Assembly: GCA_012934845.2 (NCBI GenBank)
Contig: WNNJ02001732.1
Coordinates: 80,030 to 144,029, forward strand
Reading direction: 5' to 3'
DNA: 64,000 bases
DNA from: Pomphorhynchus laevis
Taxonomy: Eukaryota; Acanthocephala; Palaeacanthocephala; Echinorhynchida; Pomphorhynchidae
The notes under the pieces are model-generated. The model had not been told where the DNA came from and made no database searches. It saw nothing but the letters and a program-made list of their open reading frames with translations. Each line of letters begins with the position of its first letter. The first letter of the stretch is position 1. Positions 20,900 to 30,944 of the stretch are shown here, one piece after another. The translations under genes were made by a program, and so were the position numbers.

Positions 20900-23010
20900 T
20901 GATTCACTTATTGCACGGTATTCAAACTGCGCAAATGTCGATACAGATGTTGTTGAAGGTCTGTTACCCGTTTACGAAAAATTTCAATCTAAATTCTGAA
21001 CGACAAAGAAACGCCATATTCAGTTATATCCTTTGAACCAAGTAAATAGTTGATCAATGATAAATGGTATTAACTCAAAACAGCTTAAATAACACCGATC
21101 AGTCAAAACGATCATCACATGAAAATTACTCTACAAATATCTACGAACTTCCTTCACCTTTCATAGCATGATCAATTTTGATAGTGAAAGCGAAACTAGC
21201 AGCAAGCTAGATGATAAAGACCAATTGCCGCCTAAGTACAAACATATTAATGACGATTGGCTTGAGCAGATTCGCAACAAAGCTTCAACCTGTAAGTGTT
21301 GATGACAAAACAATAACTTAACATTGCTTCACTACTTTGTTGAGGTAAGTATTCCAGAAATCAGAGTATTTACAATTTATTGTATCAACATTCCTATCAT
21401 GAGTTGAAATATGTAATATATACAAAGATCGTCTGTGAGATGGACAAAACGGCATTACTTTACATTTTGAGAAATTGAATTTTATGTTATTCTCAAGGCA
21501 TTAATCTATGACCTTACCTTATTCAAGTTCGATTTTTTGTTCAATAGCATCTGGATCCGAAATTTACAAAATCATCGTATAGTCGTCCCCGAATTTAATT
21601 CCACACGAGTTAATAAGCGAGGGTCTGAGATCATTTACATATATGGTAAATAACATTGGCGAAATAACACCGCTCTGAGACACTTGCGAGTATCGGAAGC
21701 ACATCTGAACGATATCCGTTATATGAAATAAACTGACTACGATCGGAAGAAACGAAGATATCTAAACTACTTGCAAGAGAGCGAAATCACTAATTTTCAT
21801 TTTATTCAATAGTATATAGTGATTGACACTATGGAACGGCCCAAAATGTCGATAACTCTTTTTTTGTAGAAGCATAAGAGCGTTAACCGATTACTGATTT
21901 GGTCGATAAGCAAATTGATAGTCACCCAGTACAGCATTAAGTGTTTAGAAATATTTTGCAGAAACATAATTCAAGCAACTTCCCAAAAACGGAATTTAAA
22001 CTAATCGGCCGAAAATTGAGCCCAGTTTTATCCTTTGAATTTAGTATCACTTTGGACGACTTTAGCTGATTGAAATCTCCTTGTGATAAGGGAAGCTAAG
22101 ATAGGAGATAAATCCATGATTAGTAATTTAGCTAGCCAGCATCTGATACCATCTACGTATGTTTTCGATGAGTTAAGGTAGGATATGTTTTCGATGAGTT
22201 AAGGTAAACATATATTTTATTGAAGGAGGAATGTCTGATATTTTTTGGATAATTCACTAAATGAGGTAAATGACCGGATTAATTCATTAAGCCTCATTAC
22301 TAATTCGTCTTCACTAAGATTACGAAAAACATTGTGCGTTTAAAATCACTAAAGATAAAAAATTATGGGACTTGTGTATATTCGTTAGGAAATTAAGAAG
22401 AGTGAACGATACCGCACTCAAGGCACGATATACTAAACATAAAGTAATAATAGCACTTTTATATTGCGTAATACTCAATTGTAGAGCATCGGCATAACTT
22501 GAATCATCAATGAATTTTACGACCGAAATAACCGTCAAACTCACATGAATAAAGAAGGCAACTCCAACACCGCGTCCATGTGCTCGATCAGATCTGTAGA
22601 GATCAAATTCAGGTATGTGAACCAACATCAGATATGTCAGAATGAAACCAACTTTCACAAATTCCAAAGACATTGGCATCAGGACAACACATCTAATACA
22701 TAATCTAATCCAACTTATTAACTACGCTACGTGCATTTGTAAATGTAAATTTTATGAAAGACGAATCATTTCGACATTGGCTATCCGTTGCTCGCATGGT
22801 AATCAAAGATTCACACATGTCACAGGAAACCGACCGATCTACAATTTCAATGGCGTCCAACGTACAAATGGATTTTGATGAACAACTCGAAAATTTTTAA
22901 TGCATATGTCTTTCTCGCCTAATAATAGACGCTTGTGCAGCCCGTCCTTAGCATTTCCAGTTTTGAACAAACATCAAGGGACATATCTCTCAAAATACGG
23001 AGAGAGTTTT
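20900..23010 (-). mobile_element. CR1-like LINE C, decayed
   Basis: On the minus strand: ORF1 C-terminus-like phrase near 22890 (compare the NFRVV-x-FVRW end of the intact CR1 ORF1); endonuclease with FTFTNARSVVNKLD near 22750, FGICESWFHSD near 22670, and DLYRSDRAHGRGVGVAFFI near 22590 (frame 22679-22320); then RT motif B and D pieces (SGVISPMLFTIYVNDL and KFGDDYT, about 21680-21570) and NNIKFNFSKCKVMPF near 21470. Many breaks. A possible host exon on the opposite strand (21168-21291) lies within these limits. Confidence 0.6.
21168..21291 (+). CDS. Candidate host first exon
   Basis: An ATG at 21168 opens 41 codons plus one base, encoding INFDSESETSSKLDDKD, then QLPPKYKHINDDWLEQ and IRNKAST, and runs into a consensus donor GTAAGT at 21292. 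The protein is polar and balanced, unlike shadow frames of the surrounding decayed LINE. I do not recognise it and found no convincing downstream exon. It may be a first exon whose intron has absorbed LINE debris, or a chance frame. Confidence 0.3.
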
Positions 23011-23402
23011 TTCTAGACGATGATCCTAACTAAATACATAGTATGTGTTGATGTATTAGCGACAACCTATAACAATCGCGGTATGTTTAAACTGTTACTT
23101 CGCTTGCCAATTCAAAACAAACTTCTAGTCACAATATCTTTTGCTTTAACTTTATCGCTAGCATTGAACATTTTATTCATAAATTTTTTTATCGCACTAA
23201 TACCATCGTTAACTAGCTCATGAGACAGAAACATTTGATCCATATAGAATCAAATTGTTTAAAATAAAATTATTATATTCAATAATAAAATTTTACATTT
23301 CGAATTTTATTTAACTTAATTTAGCATTTGTTTGGTTTTCTTTTTACAATATCATTCAATATATTTATTTGTAAATTAGCGTAACGCGTTAGTCTGGCGT
23401 GA

Positions 23403-23909
23403 ATGGACGACACGACACTCGTGCAACTAATTGATTCACTTATTGGACCGAACAAACGCAAGCGAAATGCAACGTTACCACCGTTACCTCCTCAAGTAAT
23501 GACCGAAGCGAAAATTCGCCGGATAATGGAAAGCTGTCCGATGAAAAGTGTGTTTAGTCTTTGTGGCGGTGCCTTGGTTGGAGCCGTATTTGGATTATTT
23601 ACCGCCAGCATAGACCCAATGTCTACTGTTACTTTAGAGACTCCTACAACGAAAGTAGTCTTAAGAGAAATGAAATGGAGAATGAAATCGTATTCGAAAA
23701 GTTTTGCCTTTATTGGTGCGACATTCAGCGGAATCGAGTGCTGCATTGAAAGTTATAGGGCTAAAACAGATTTGCGGAATGGAATTTACAGTGGATTTTT
23801 GACTGGTGGCATCCTTGGAATTAAAGCTGGACCTCAAGCTGCTCTATTAGGAGCTCTCGGTTTTGCATCATTTTCAGCTGCCATTGAATATTATCTTCTT
23901 CACCGTTGA
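23403..23909 (+). CDS. TIMM22: TIM22, mitochondrial inner-membrane carrier translocase
   Basis: A single-exon frame of 168 residues belonging to the Tim17/22/23 family. TIM22 forms the channel of the carrier translocase that inserts multispanning carrier proteins into the mitochondrial inner membrane. Four membrane segments are visible at about 51-67, 100-116, 127-143 and 147-165. Family marks are FSLCGGALVGAVFG, REMKWRMKSYSKSFAFIG, ECCIESYRAKTD and TGGILGIKAGP; cysteines at 45, 54, 113 and 114 include candidates for the family's disulfide. It is somewhat shorter than the human protein (194), mostly at the N-terminus. The start ATG at 23403 is the first in the frame. No break is seen, and it is the only intact host gene in the left half. 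Confidence 0.92.
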   Translation: MDDTTLVQLIDSLIGPNKRKRNATLPPLPPQVMTEAKIRRIMESCPMKSVFSLCGGALVGAVFGLFTASIDPMSTVTLETPTTKVVLREMKWRMKSYSKSFAFIGATFSGIECCIESYRAKTDLRNGIYSGFLTGGILGIKAGPQAALLGALGFASFSAAIEYYLLHR

Positions 23910-24120
23910 TTATTAATATTCTAATTTTAAATGTAAATTCTTATACGCCATGTTTTTACTGATAATAATCAGATAACAATATCATAATAATTAGATATCA
24001 ACCAGATGTTTTTTGTATCTAAAAAGTCAAAACAAAGTTATAACGAAATGCTTTTACCGTAAATAGTAGGAGAATTTGAAAAAGTAGACAGTTGTATAGG
24101 TTTGTTTCAGCTGAGATAAT

Positions 24121-24460
24121 TGTTTTATATTACCAACCATACAAGGCTAATATGTCGAGTGATAACCATACTCGTGTACAATACATCAAACAATATATAA
24201 CCGTCCGATACCGTCTAGATTCAACGTGTTAAAGATAAATTTACAGGAACAAAGAAAGTAAAAGGGTTCTGTTCTAAAAGTTTAATATGTTTCGATAGAT
24301 CCTGTTATCATCTTCAGGAATTACAAGTTTTTCTAAAAGTTAAAATAAGTCTTGGATTAAGACTTATTATTTTTAGATTAAAACTTTTTTTACTCATTTC
24401 GTTTATGTAAATTTTTTACTAATAAAAAATTTAGAAAAAAATGGATATCGAGAGGTGTTT
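24121..24460 (+). repeat. Repeat R1, copy 1
   Basis: Contains TAATATGTCGAGTGATAA, TCTAGATTCAACGTGTTAA and TTTCGATAGATCCTGTTATC, shared almost exactly with 28480-28730; its right part matches 33003-33060. The type is not known. It precedes a CR1 ORF1 relic, as does copy 2. Confidence 0.7.
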
Positions 24461-24469
24461 TCAAAATTT

Positions 24470-24640
24470 TTTATCCAGAGTGATGTGGATGTTGCGAAGC
24501 GTCTAAAAGTTCTGAGAGTTTTTCGACTCGGCAAGAAACTGTTAGCCAAACCGAGGCTTTTAAAAGTTGTTCAAAACATTCAAAAGATCATGTTAACTTC
24601 CTACTTTGGTTGGTTAAATTAAACCAACCAAAACACACGT
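24470..24640 (+). mobile_element. CR1 ORF1 relic
   Basis: A short frame reads VFRLGKKLLAKPRLLKVVQ, matching the LFRLGKKNEERPRLLKVV stretch of the intact CR1 ORF1 (28807-29952). Only this piece is recognisable. Confidence 0.55.
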
Positions 24641-24889
24641 TGTATTTACAAAAAATAAATAAATTTCAAAAATCTATAATAATGCAGAATTTTTATATAC
24701 TCAAACTACAGGTCTTATCTATCTGTCTTTTAGGTATTCGTGGATACCTAAAAATAGGTATCTACGAATAAATTTATCACATTAGAAATTTGCAAATTTA
24801 TCCCATTGATAAATTCACAAATTTATTAAAATAATAAGATACAATAATATTTTTTTTGTTTTTTTTTAATAGAATAATTTTAATATAAA

Positions 24890-26800
24890 ACATTAATAAA
24901 ACATTTTTAAGGTTATCCGCAAATGGGCCCTAATTTTGTCGGAAAATATATATCATTTTTCATTTTTTTCATGTGTCGCAGTCACTCTGGTAAGTCCGCT
25001 TGAAAAGTCGAAATCCGCTGATATTGTACGCGTGAACATCGAAGCGCCGCAGAACAAATTTTTGAAAGGGACGTACTGATATATGTCCTGATCGAAGCGA
25101 TCGTCTCATCAGTTTTTTGCCGTTAAGCAATTTTTAGAGCCAATAATTTGATACATGCTCTTGCACTTTTGCCAGCACCGCCAGTAGTCGCCCAAATAAG
25201 GGGGCAAAATGAGCTGTGCTCTAATGTATGTATCCTCTCTTCATACTTGGCACATTTTCTATTTTCGTGAAAAGTGAAAGTATCATCTGTCGACTTTTCG
25301 CAGTAGGATGGAGCATGATTGTTGAAAACGACTACATCAAAAAATGTACGCTCCATATTCCCACCGAAGAGTCCATTACTCACTATATCAGCTCGAGCAT
25401 CATCTTGTCTGGTTGTGTGCTAATATCAAACATAATGTTTTCTGGAACTTGAGTCAGAGTAGGTTCTGCATACACATTCCAACAGACTGTGTTCAACTTC
25501 TTAACCAAAAAATCGCGAAGTTTATTATGACGAATGTAGTAGAATGCGCCTCTTTTGCACGATAGAGCGTGTGTCGTTGTTAAACTCTGACCGCATTGAC
25601 ACTTTTCCGGAAAATTTTTGGGAGTTAAACCGTATCGAACAGATAGAGCATCTCGAAACTCTTGCGTTGACAACTTGCATTCCGAAGAAACCAAATCATC
25701 TATTGAAGCACGTTTCAGAGATGCATATTCCACGGATTTTCGCACTATAGGCTTGATCACTAGCTTGAGACTTTCAGCACGACTACGATTTTCTTCTTTG
25801 TGCTCTTTTCGAATTGCAGACAATAACTGTGTTACTGAGAAATCGATATCTAAAGCAGATTTTTCATAAACGGATGATAACACCCGTGCAGCCTTGTACT
25901 GTCGGATCGATTCCCTTTCAATATTTCGTATTCCAAGTCCTCCAATATTGGTCGGCAACGAACATACATCTCTCAAACCAACATCAATGTCATCGTCAAA
26001 CATGACATTCATGAATTTTGTTTCAATAGCACTCTTTACATTATCCAACCATTCAATGTCGCAATCAATAGCACGGAATAGGTGAGTCCACTTTGACTGA
26101 ACCGCAAGATAATATGCTATAAATGCGGAATGTGCATTGGTATTAGCGACATTAGCGACATCCTCGACTAGATCTGACATTGATAAAAACTGCTCGCGGC
26201 AATATTCTTTTACAAACTTTGGTGTGCCAATAGGTGCACCAAGTACCTTTAATCCATTGTCAATAATATTTATGCCATCCACCCCAAAGATATATTAAGC
26301 GCGGATCCTGTTTCGTGTATGAATAAGCAACCTCGATTTGTTTTAATTGACATGGTACCCATACTGTTCCCCTATTGAACAAAGGAGACGCCATACACGT
26401 GATAGATCTTTAAGTCCACCAACGAAAGTCGAATCATCTGCATACTAACACTGCTTTACTGCTGGAATCAATTCACGGATTTTATATATCAAAGGAATAG
26501 ACGAGATTGCAAATGCTGGCATCGCGAGGGTGTCCCCTTGTGTGACCCCTTCTGCCGACACTAAATTACCTCCTTGACCAACAAGTAACGCATCTAATCT
26601 GTATGTATTTTTTAGAACACATGTAAGGGCAGGGCATACTTTATCGACATTTTTAAGCATTAGACACCTATTCATTAGATTAAACGCGTTCTTCGCGTCC
26701 ACCGACAATATTCCACATTCCTCGTCCGAGTGAAAGCGATCGTTTAATGTATGTATAACATACGCTAACCCACCTGATTGTCCCGCACACATTTGCGGAC
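24890..26800 (-). mobile_element. R2-like LINE: RT core, zinc knuckle and REL endonuclease
   Basis: Minus-strand frames 26792-26445, 26282-25383 and 25383-25123 form one reverse transcriptase: ILSVDAKNAFNLMNR (motif A), EGVTQGDTLAMPAFA (motif B), YADDSTFVGG at 26444-26415 (catalytic), VLGAPIGTPKFV, then CQCG-x6-HALSC, RHNKLRDFL, NGLFGGNMERTFFDVVVF and KCAKYEERI. The 'TQGD-AM' motif B and the C-terminal knuckle plus endonuclease set it apart from the CR1 elements here. Breaks are few: a stop just before YADD and two more before 26282, plus a frame change near 25383. The 3' UTR shares CCCATTTGCGG with the copy at 34.8 kb. Confidence 0.65.
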
Positions 26801-26829
26801 ATCTTTGCTCTGTATTTCAGACATCTTTG

Positions 26830-28490
26830 CTCCGCTACTTGGCTGCAAGTCAAAACATGGCCATTCTAGTTGGTTCGACAGAGTTTCTGGATGCACTTAG
26901 GTCCCACAACAAATTGTGATGCAAGTTTAGACGTTTTCTTGCTTTCAAACATGCCTTCATCGACTCTAGAAACTTATGGATAAAATTTCAGAAACGCTAT
27001 TTTTGCGAAGAGGGTATCGCCAGGGATGCACCTTTAAACCCTAGAGGTTTTGGTCATATGTAAGAAATAACAAAACCTTTGTCACCACAATTAGCTTAAT
27101 TCAAACGCCAGCTGAGACTTTAACCGAACCATCTAATTCGCCCAACATTTAGCTGATAGTTTCTCAGTGCAAGTTTCGATTACTGACAAAGAGCGTGACT
27201 TTAGTTGGAAGTATGTTCCGATTGCACATCGGTGTTATGTTCGTCCACTCAGAGTTGATGAGGTGTTGAACGAGGTTATGAAGCTCGATCTGTTCGCATC
27301 TCCGGTACCAGACAATATTGCCCCCATCTTTGTCAAAACCCCAGCGAAAAAAAACAGTTAAAACCTTTAACTCTGCTTTTCAGATATAACTTGGACATAT
27401 CATGGATTCCTGACAGTTGGAAATGTACAATTGTGGTACCCGTTCCCCAAAAGCATCCTGCTAGCTTTTGTGCGGACTTTCAGTCAATCAGTTTAACCAG
27501 ATCAGTGAATTCTGCAAACTCTTAGAAATACTCATTGCTAGTAGAATCAGGTTCATCTAAACTGTAATCATATATAGGTTTATTCACAACCTGGTTTCAG
27601 GATTAGACATTCATGCCCAACTAATCTACTAACTGAGCGTGAAAAATGGACAGATGCTCTGAGTGTTGGGTTTAAGGTTCACAGTTACTATATTGAAGAT
27701 ATTGTCCTAAGGGAAGTGTCTCAACATACAAATTTAAGTATCATTGTCCATTGATGCTTGAAAGCAAAGTTAAACACCGACTGCACTCTAGGTAAAGCTA
27801 CTTGGTCATTATATTGTATAAAAATCGCATTCATCATGTAAGCTGTCAAATGTTCAAGAGCTTATTCGTCTCCATCGTCGGTCCACACTTGAAATTCTAA
27901 ATTCAGGCTTGTTACCTGTCATCAAGCGAGAAGTATTAGACATTGAGTCTATTCTTAGGCGGAGATCGAGGCTGTGTTGGCTTAGGTGGTAGTGAGTATC
28001 AATTACGTCTTTGTCGTATTGCAATGTTTTCGGCGCGTGAGAGGTTCGTAGCTGTGAAAATGCTTTGCCTATGGTAAATGTCGAATGGTGTGGGGGGGGT
28101 TATCCCACCGATGTAATCACTAGTCGGGTAGGTAGGCTGTGAGGGCATAGTAGTAATCACTAGTCGGGTAGGTAGGATGCGAGGACATAGTAGAGTCTTG
28201 TATGAATCTCTATTTGGCAGATTACCGAAACTATTTATACTACCGAGGAAGGGAATTAACATGTGAAATTCGTTGCCCGAGGAAGTCGTTGCTGACTCTA
28301 GCTTGAACAATTTTAAATCACGATGCTGCAAATGGATATGTGATCAATGCCGCGTTTCAGCACCTCTGCTGAACTCTCCTATTTAGTTCCGTTGATTGAC
28401 TATTTGCTTTTTCTATTTTTTTAGCTCTACCTGAATAGCGTTTTAGCTTTGGCATGCATTTGAATAAATATCTTTAATATAATTTGGTCA
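26830..28490 (+). mobile_element. Decayed CR1-like LINE, plus strand
   Basis: Linker phrases near 26.9 kb, then VDEVLNEVMKLDLFASPVP, DISWIPDSWKCTIVVPVP (27395-27450) and ADFQSISLTRSV give the N-terminal RT palm. The catalytic motifs are not recognisable. C-terminal phrases are TLEILNSGLLPVIKRE, LDIESILRRRSRL (about 27890-27970) and NSLPEEVVADSSLNNFKSR near 28280. Many stops. It meets the R2-like LINE near 26.8 kb in opposite orientation. Confidence 0.55.
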
Positions 28491-28730
28491 GTATTATTAA
28501 GCATACAAGCCCAATATGTCGAGTGATAACATTACTCGTGTATAATACATCAAACAATATTTTTGTGATGACCATCCGATACCGTCTAGATTCAACGTGT
28601 TAAAGATAAATTTATAGGAACAAAGAAAGTAAAAAGGTTCTGTTCTAAAAGTTCAATATGTTTCGATAGATCCTGTTATCATCTTCAGGAATTACAAGTT
28701 TTTCTAAAAGTTAAAATAAGTCTTGGTTAT
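28480..28730 (+). repeat. Repeat R1, copy 2 (left part)
   Basis: Nearly identical to 24121-24350. The match stops at AAGTCTTGG, where the CR1 element begins, and resumes at 33003, so the CR1 insertion split this copy. Confidence 0.7.
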
Positions 28731-28806
28731 TAAAAACTCTTACAATCTAAAGTAAATACAATCTAAAGTAAATACAATTAATATACACAATTGTTTTCGT
28801 ACTGTT

Positions 28807-29952
28807 ATGAAGAACAAGAAGGTTAAATCTACAAGTTATCAAGTACAGTGTGACTCTGATGATTGTCGACGCTGGTCGACGATTACAATCGCTACTGATT
28901 CAAATGATAATTCTAGTGGGTCATTTATGTGTGGATTTTGCGCTTCCCTGCGCATTCAATCACTAGAAGAGGAAATAAGTGTTTTAAGAAAAGCAATTCA
29001 AAATATAAATCATTGCCAGTGCAACATGAATTCCAAAGATGCATTAACAAATACATTCAATAACATCACTCCTGTTTTATCAAATTCAACTGTGCATTCT
29101 AGTGGGTCAATTGTAAATGTTCACAACAAGAGACTCGAAGTAAGCGATTGCATAATGGATCAGTGTACAACAGGGAATGTGATATTGCAAAATTCCACTA
29201 ACAATCATCATATCACTCCAATATCCAATATTACCCCACAAACTCACTCTACACGGGTATGGAAGAATATTAAAGGACGTCATTTTCGAAGTTCATCCAG
29301 TATTGGTCAACAAAATTTGCAACTTGATTCCAAACTTGGTGGATCCAACTGTAAAGATCATTCCAGGGATATTAATTCAATGTCTAAATCGTCAGTGATG
29401 GTTGCAAATGTCGGAGAATTTTCCGTACATAAAACAGGAAACGGCCAGAATAAAGAACCATTAGCACAACCGCTAGATATTAATGCGCGAATGCGTGGCG
29501 AAAACCGAGATCGGTGCGTAATATTTGCTAATATACCGGAATCTAACTCTTCGGAGCCGCAGCTACGTATTGATCATGACGTGAGTAGAGTTCGGGAAGT
29601 ATTATCAAAAATATTTACTTCAGGTGAGGAATCTATAGCCTCATCTCTTCTAGTGAAATCATTGTTCAGGTTAGGTAAGAAAAATGAAGAACGTCCACGC
29701 TTATTGAAAGTGGTATGTAAATCGTCCGACAATGTTAACGAGATCTTACGCAGAAGGTATAAATTAAAAGGTCAAATTACTAAAATCTTCAAGGATCTCA
29801 GCATTCAGGATCGTAAGATGCGACATCAAGCTTGGGAAGAGCTAAAGACCAGGAATGCTTCTGGTGAAAAGGACTTGACAATAAGAAATTTTCGTGTGGT
29901 TCGAAGAAAGCCATTTGTACGTTGGAATCCAATCGGTCCGTTAATTGCTTAG
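28807..29952 (+). CDS. CR1 LINE ORF1 protein
   Basis: A 381-residue protein. The N-terminus has a PHD-like zinc finger: VQCDSDDCRRW, then FMCGFCA, followed by a short coiled coil (QSLEEEISVLRKAIQNI) and CQC. The middle is polar and low in structure. The C-terminus, from about residue 235, holds the conserved CR1 ORF1 domain: CVIFANIPES, SLFRLGKKNEERPRLLKVV, KDLSIQDRKMRHQAWEEL and FRVVRRKPFVRWNP. ORF1 proteins bind the element RNA and act with the ORF2 protein in the ribonucleoprotein. The start ATG at 28807 is the first in frame. The stop overlaps the next frame by about 30 bp. The wording of the C-terminal domain recalls flatworm CR1 elements. Confidence 0.85.
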   Translation: MKNKKVKSTSYQVQCDSDDCRRWSTITIATDSNDNSSGSFMCGFCASLRIQSLEEEISVLRKAIQNINHCQCNMNSKDALTNTFNNITPVLSNSTVHSSGSIVNVHNKRLEVSDCIMDQCTTGNVILQNSTNNHHITPISNITPQTHSTRVWKNIKGRHFRSSSSIGQQNLQLDSKLGGSNCKDHSRDINSMSKSSVMVANVGEFSVHKTGNGQNKEPLAQPLDINARMRGENRDRCVIFANIPESNSSEPQLRIDHDVSRVREVLSKIFTSGEESIASSLLVKSLFRLGKKNEERPRLLKVVCKSSDNVNEILRRRYKLKGQITKIFKDLSIQDRKMRHQAWEELKTRNASGEKDLTIRNFRVVRRKPFVRWNPIGPLIA

Positions 29953-30944
29953 GTATTGATCCATCCTCGTTAGATATATTTCCTACTGGACTATCTATAA
30001 ACGCAGGAACCAGTAAATGTTCAACTCCAATTATTAACGTCGCTTACACAAATATTCGTAGTATAGTATCGAAGATTGACGAATTTCGGAACAGATTCTT
30101 TACATATAAACCTCAAATAATCGCAGTTACCGAAACTTGGCTAAATCATGATATTGCTGATAGCATGGTAGCTGTGGATGGGTATTCGATCATCAGGGTT
30201 GATCGTAAAGTACGACGAGGAGGCGGTGTTGCACTTTATGTCGATCAATGTATAGGTGTTGACGATTTTGAATGTTATACTGACACATATGGTACTTGTG
30301 AACTGATGGTGGCGAGTCTATCCCATGTAAGAAATAAAGTTACTATTGCACTATGTTATAGATCTCCATGTAGCTTCGTTCTCACTCAGGAATTCTCAGA
30401 TATTTTGACAAAGGCAGCAATGGGTGACCGGTTCCTCTGTTTAGGGGACTTCAATATTTCCAGCATCAATATGGATGATCCTCATTCAGGAATAATATTT
30501 TCTAGTAAACTAGATCATGACTTGTGGAATTTTCTGTTAGATAGCCTACTTCTTGTTCAGCATGTATCAGCACCAACTAGGATTATGAATGATCAAAGTT
30601 CTTTGTTGGATTTAATTTTATCTAAATCATTAACAGATGTGCGTGACATTATGCATGAAGCACCCATAGGAGTTAGTGATCATTGTGTATTGCTTTTTCA
30701 CTTCTCAGGGATTTCAAATAATATTATCGACGAAGTCGAAACTAAAATCTTCAAGCATTGTTGGTATCGTGCGGATCAGTGTAAAATTCTTCAAGCAGCA
30801 TTGACTATGAACTTTGTAGGCGCTAGCGACGATGCTGAAGATTGTTGGAAAGTTTTCCGTTCAGCAATGTGCGAAATAATAGAAAAATACGTTCCTACCA
30901 AGATCGTGCATAAAAATAAAAAAAGTGAATCCTCCGTGGTTTAA
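29922..30944 (+). CDS. CR1 ORF2, endonuclease part
   Basis: APE-type endonuclease that nicks the target in target-primed reverse transcription. Motifs are VAYTNIRSIVSKIDEF, VTETWLNHDI, DGYSIIRVDRKVRRGGG, FLCLGDFNISSINMDD and GVSDHCVLLFHF, all in the usual order. The frame runs through the end of the endonuclease and then, within AAAAAAA at 30918-30924, drifts out of phase with the reverse-transcriptase frame by one base, so the last residues (SESSVV) are off-frame. The ATG at 29922 overlaps the end of ORF1. Either a single recent indel or an assembly error in the homopolymer would explain the split; programmed shifting is unlikely but not excluded. Confidence 0.8.
   Translation: MESNRSVNCLGIDPSSLDIFPTGLSINAGTSKCSTPIINVAYTNIRSIVSKIDEFRNRFFTYKPQIIAVTETWLNHDIADSMVAVDGYSIIRVDRKVRRGGGVALYVDQCIGVDDFECYTDTYGTCELMVASLSHVRNKVTIALCYRSPCSFVLTQEFSDILTKAAMGDRFLCLGDFNISSINMDDPHSGIIFSSKLDHDLWNFLLDSLLLVQHVSAPTRIMNDQSSLLDLILSKSLTDVRDIMHEAPIGVSDHCVLLFHFSGISNNIIDEVETKIFKHCWYRADQCKILQAALTMNFVGASDDAEDCWKVFRSAMCEIIEKYVPTKIVHKNKKSESSVV

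Noticed and set aside
25080-25120. Minus-strand CTGATGAG near the R2-like LINE end
   Set aside because: No GAAA or stem III follows, so it is not a hammerhead.
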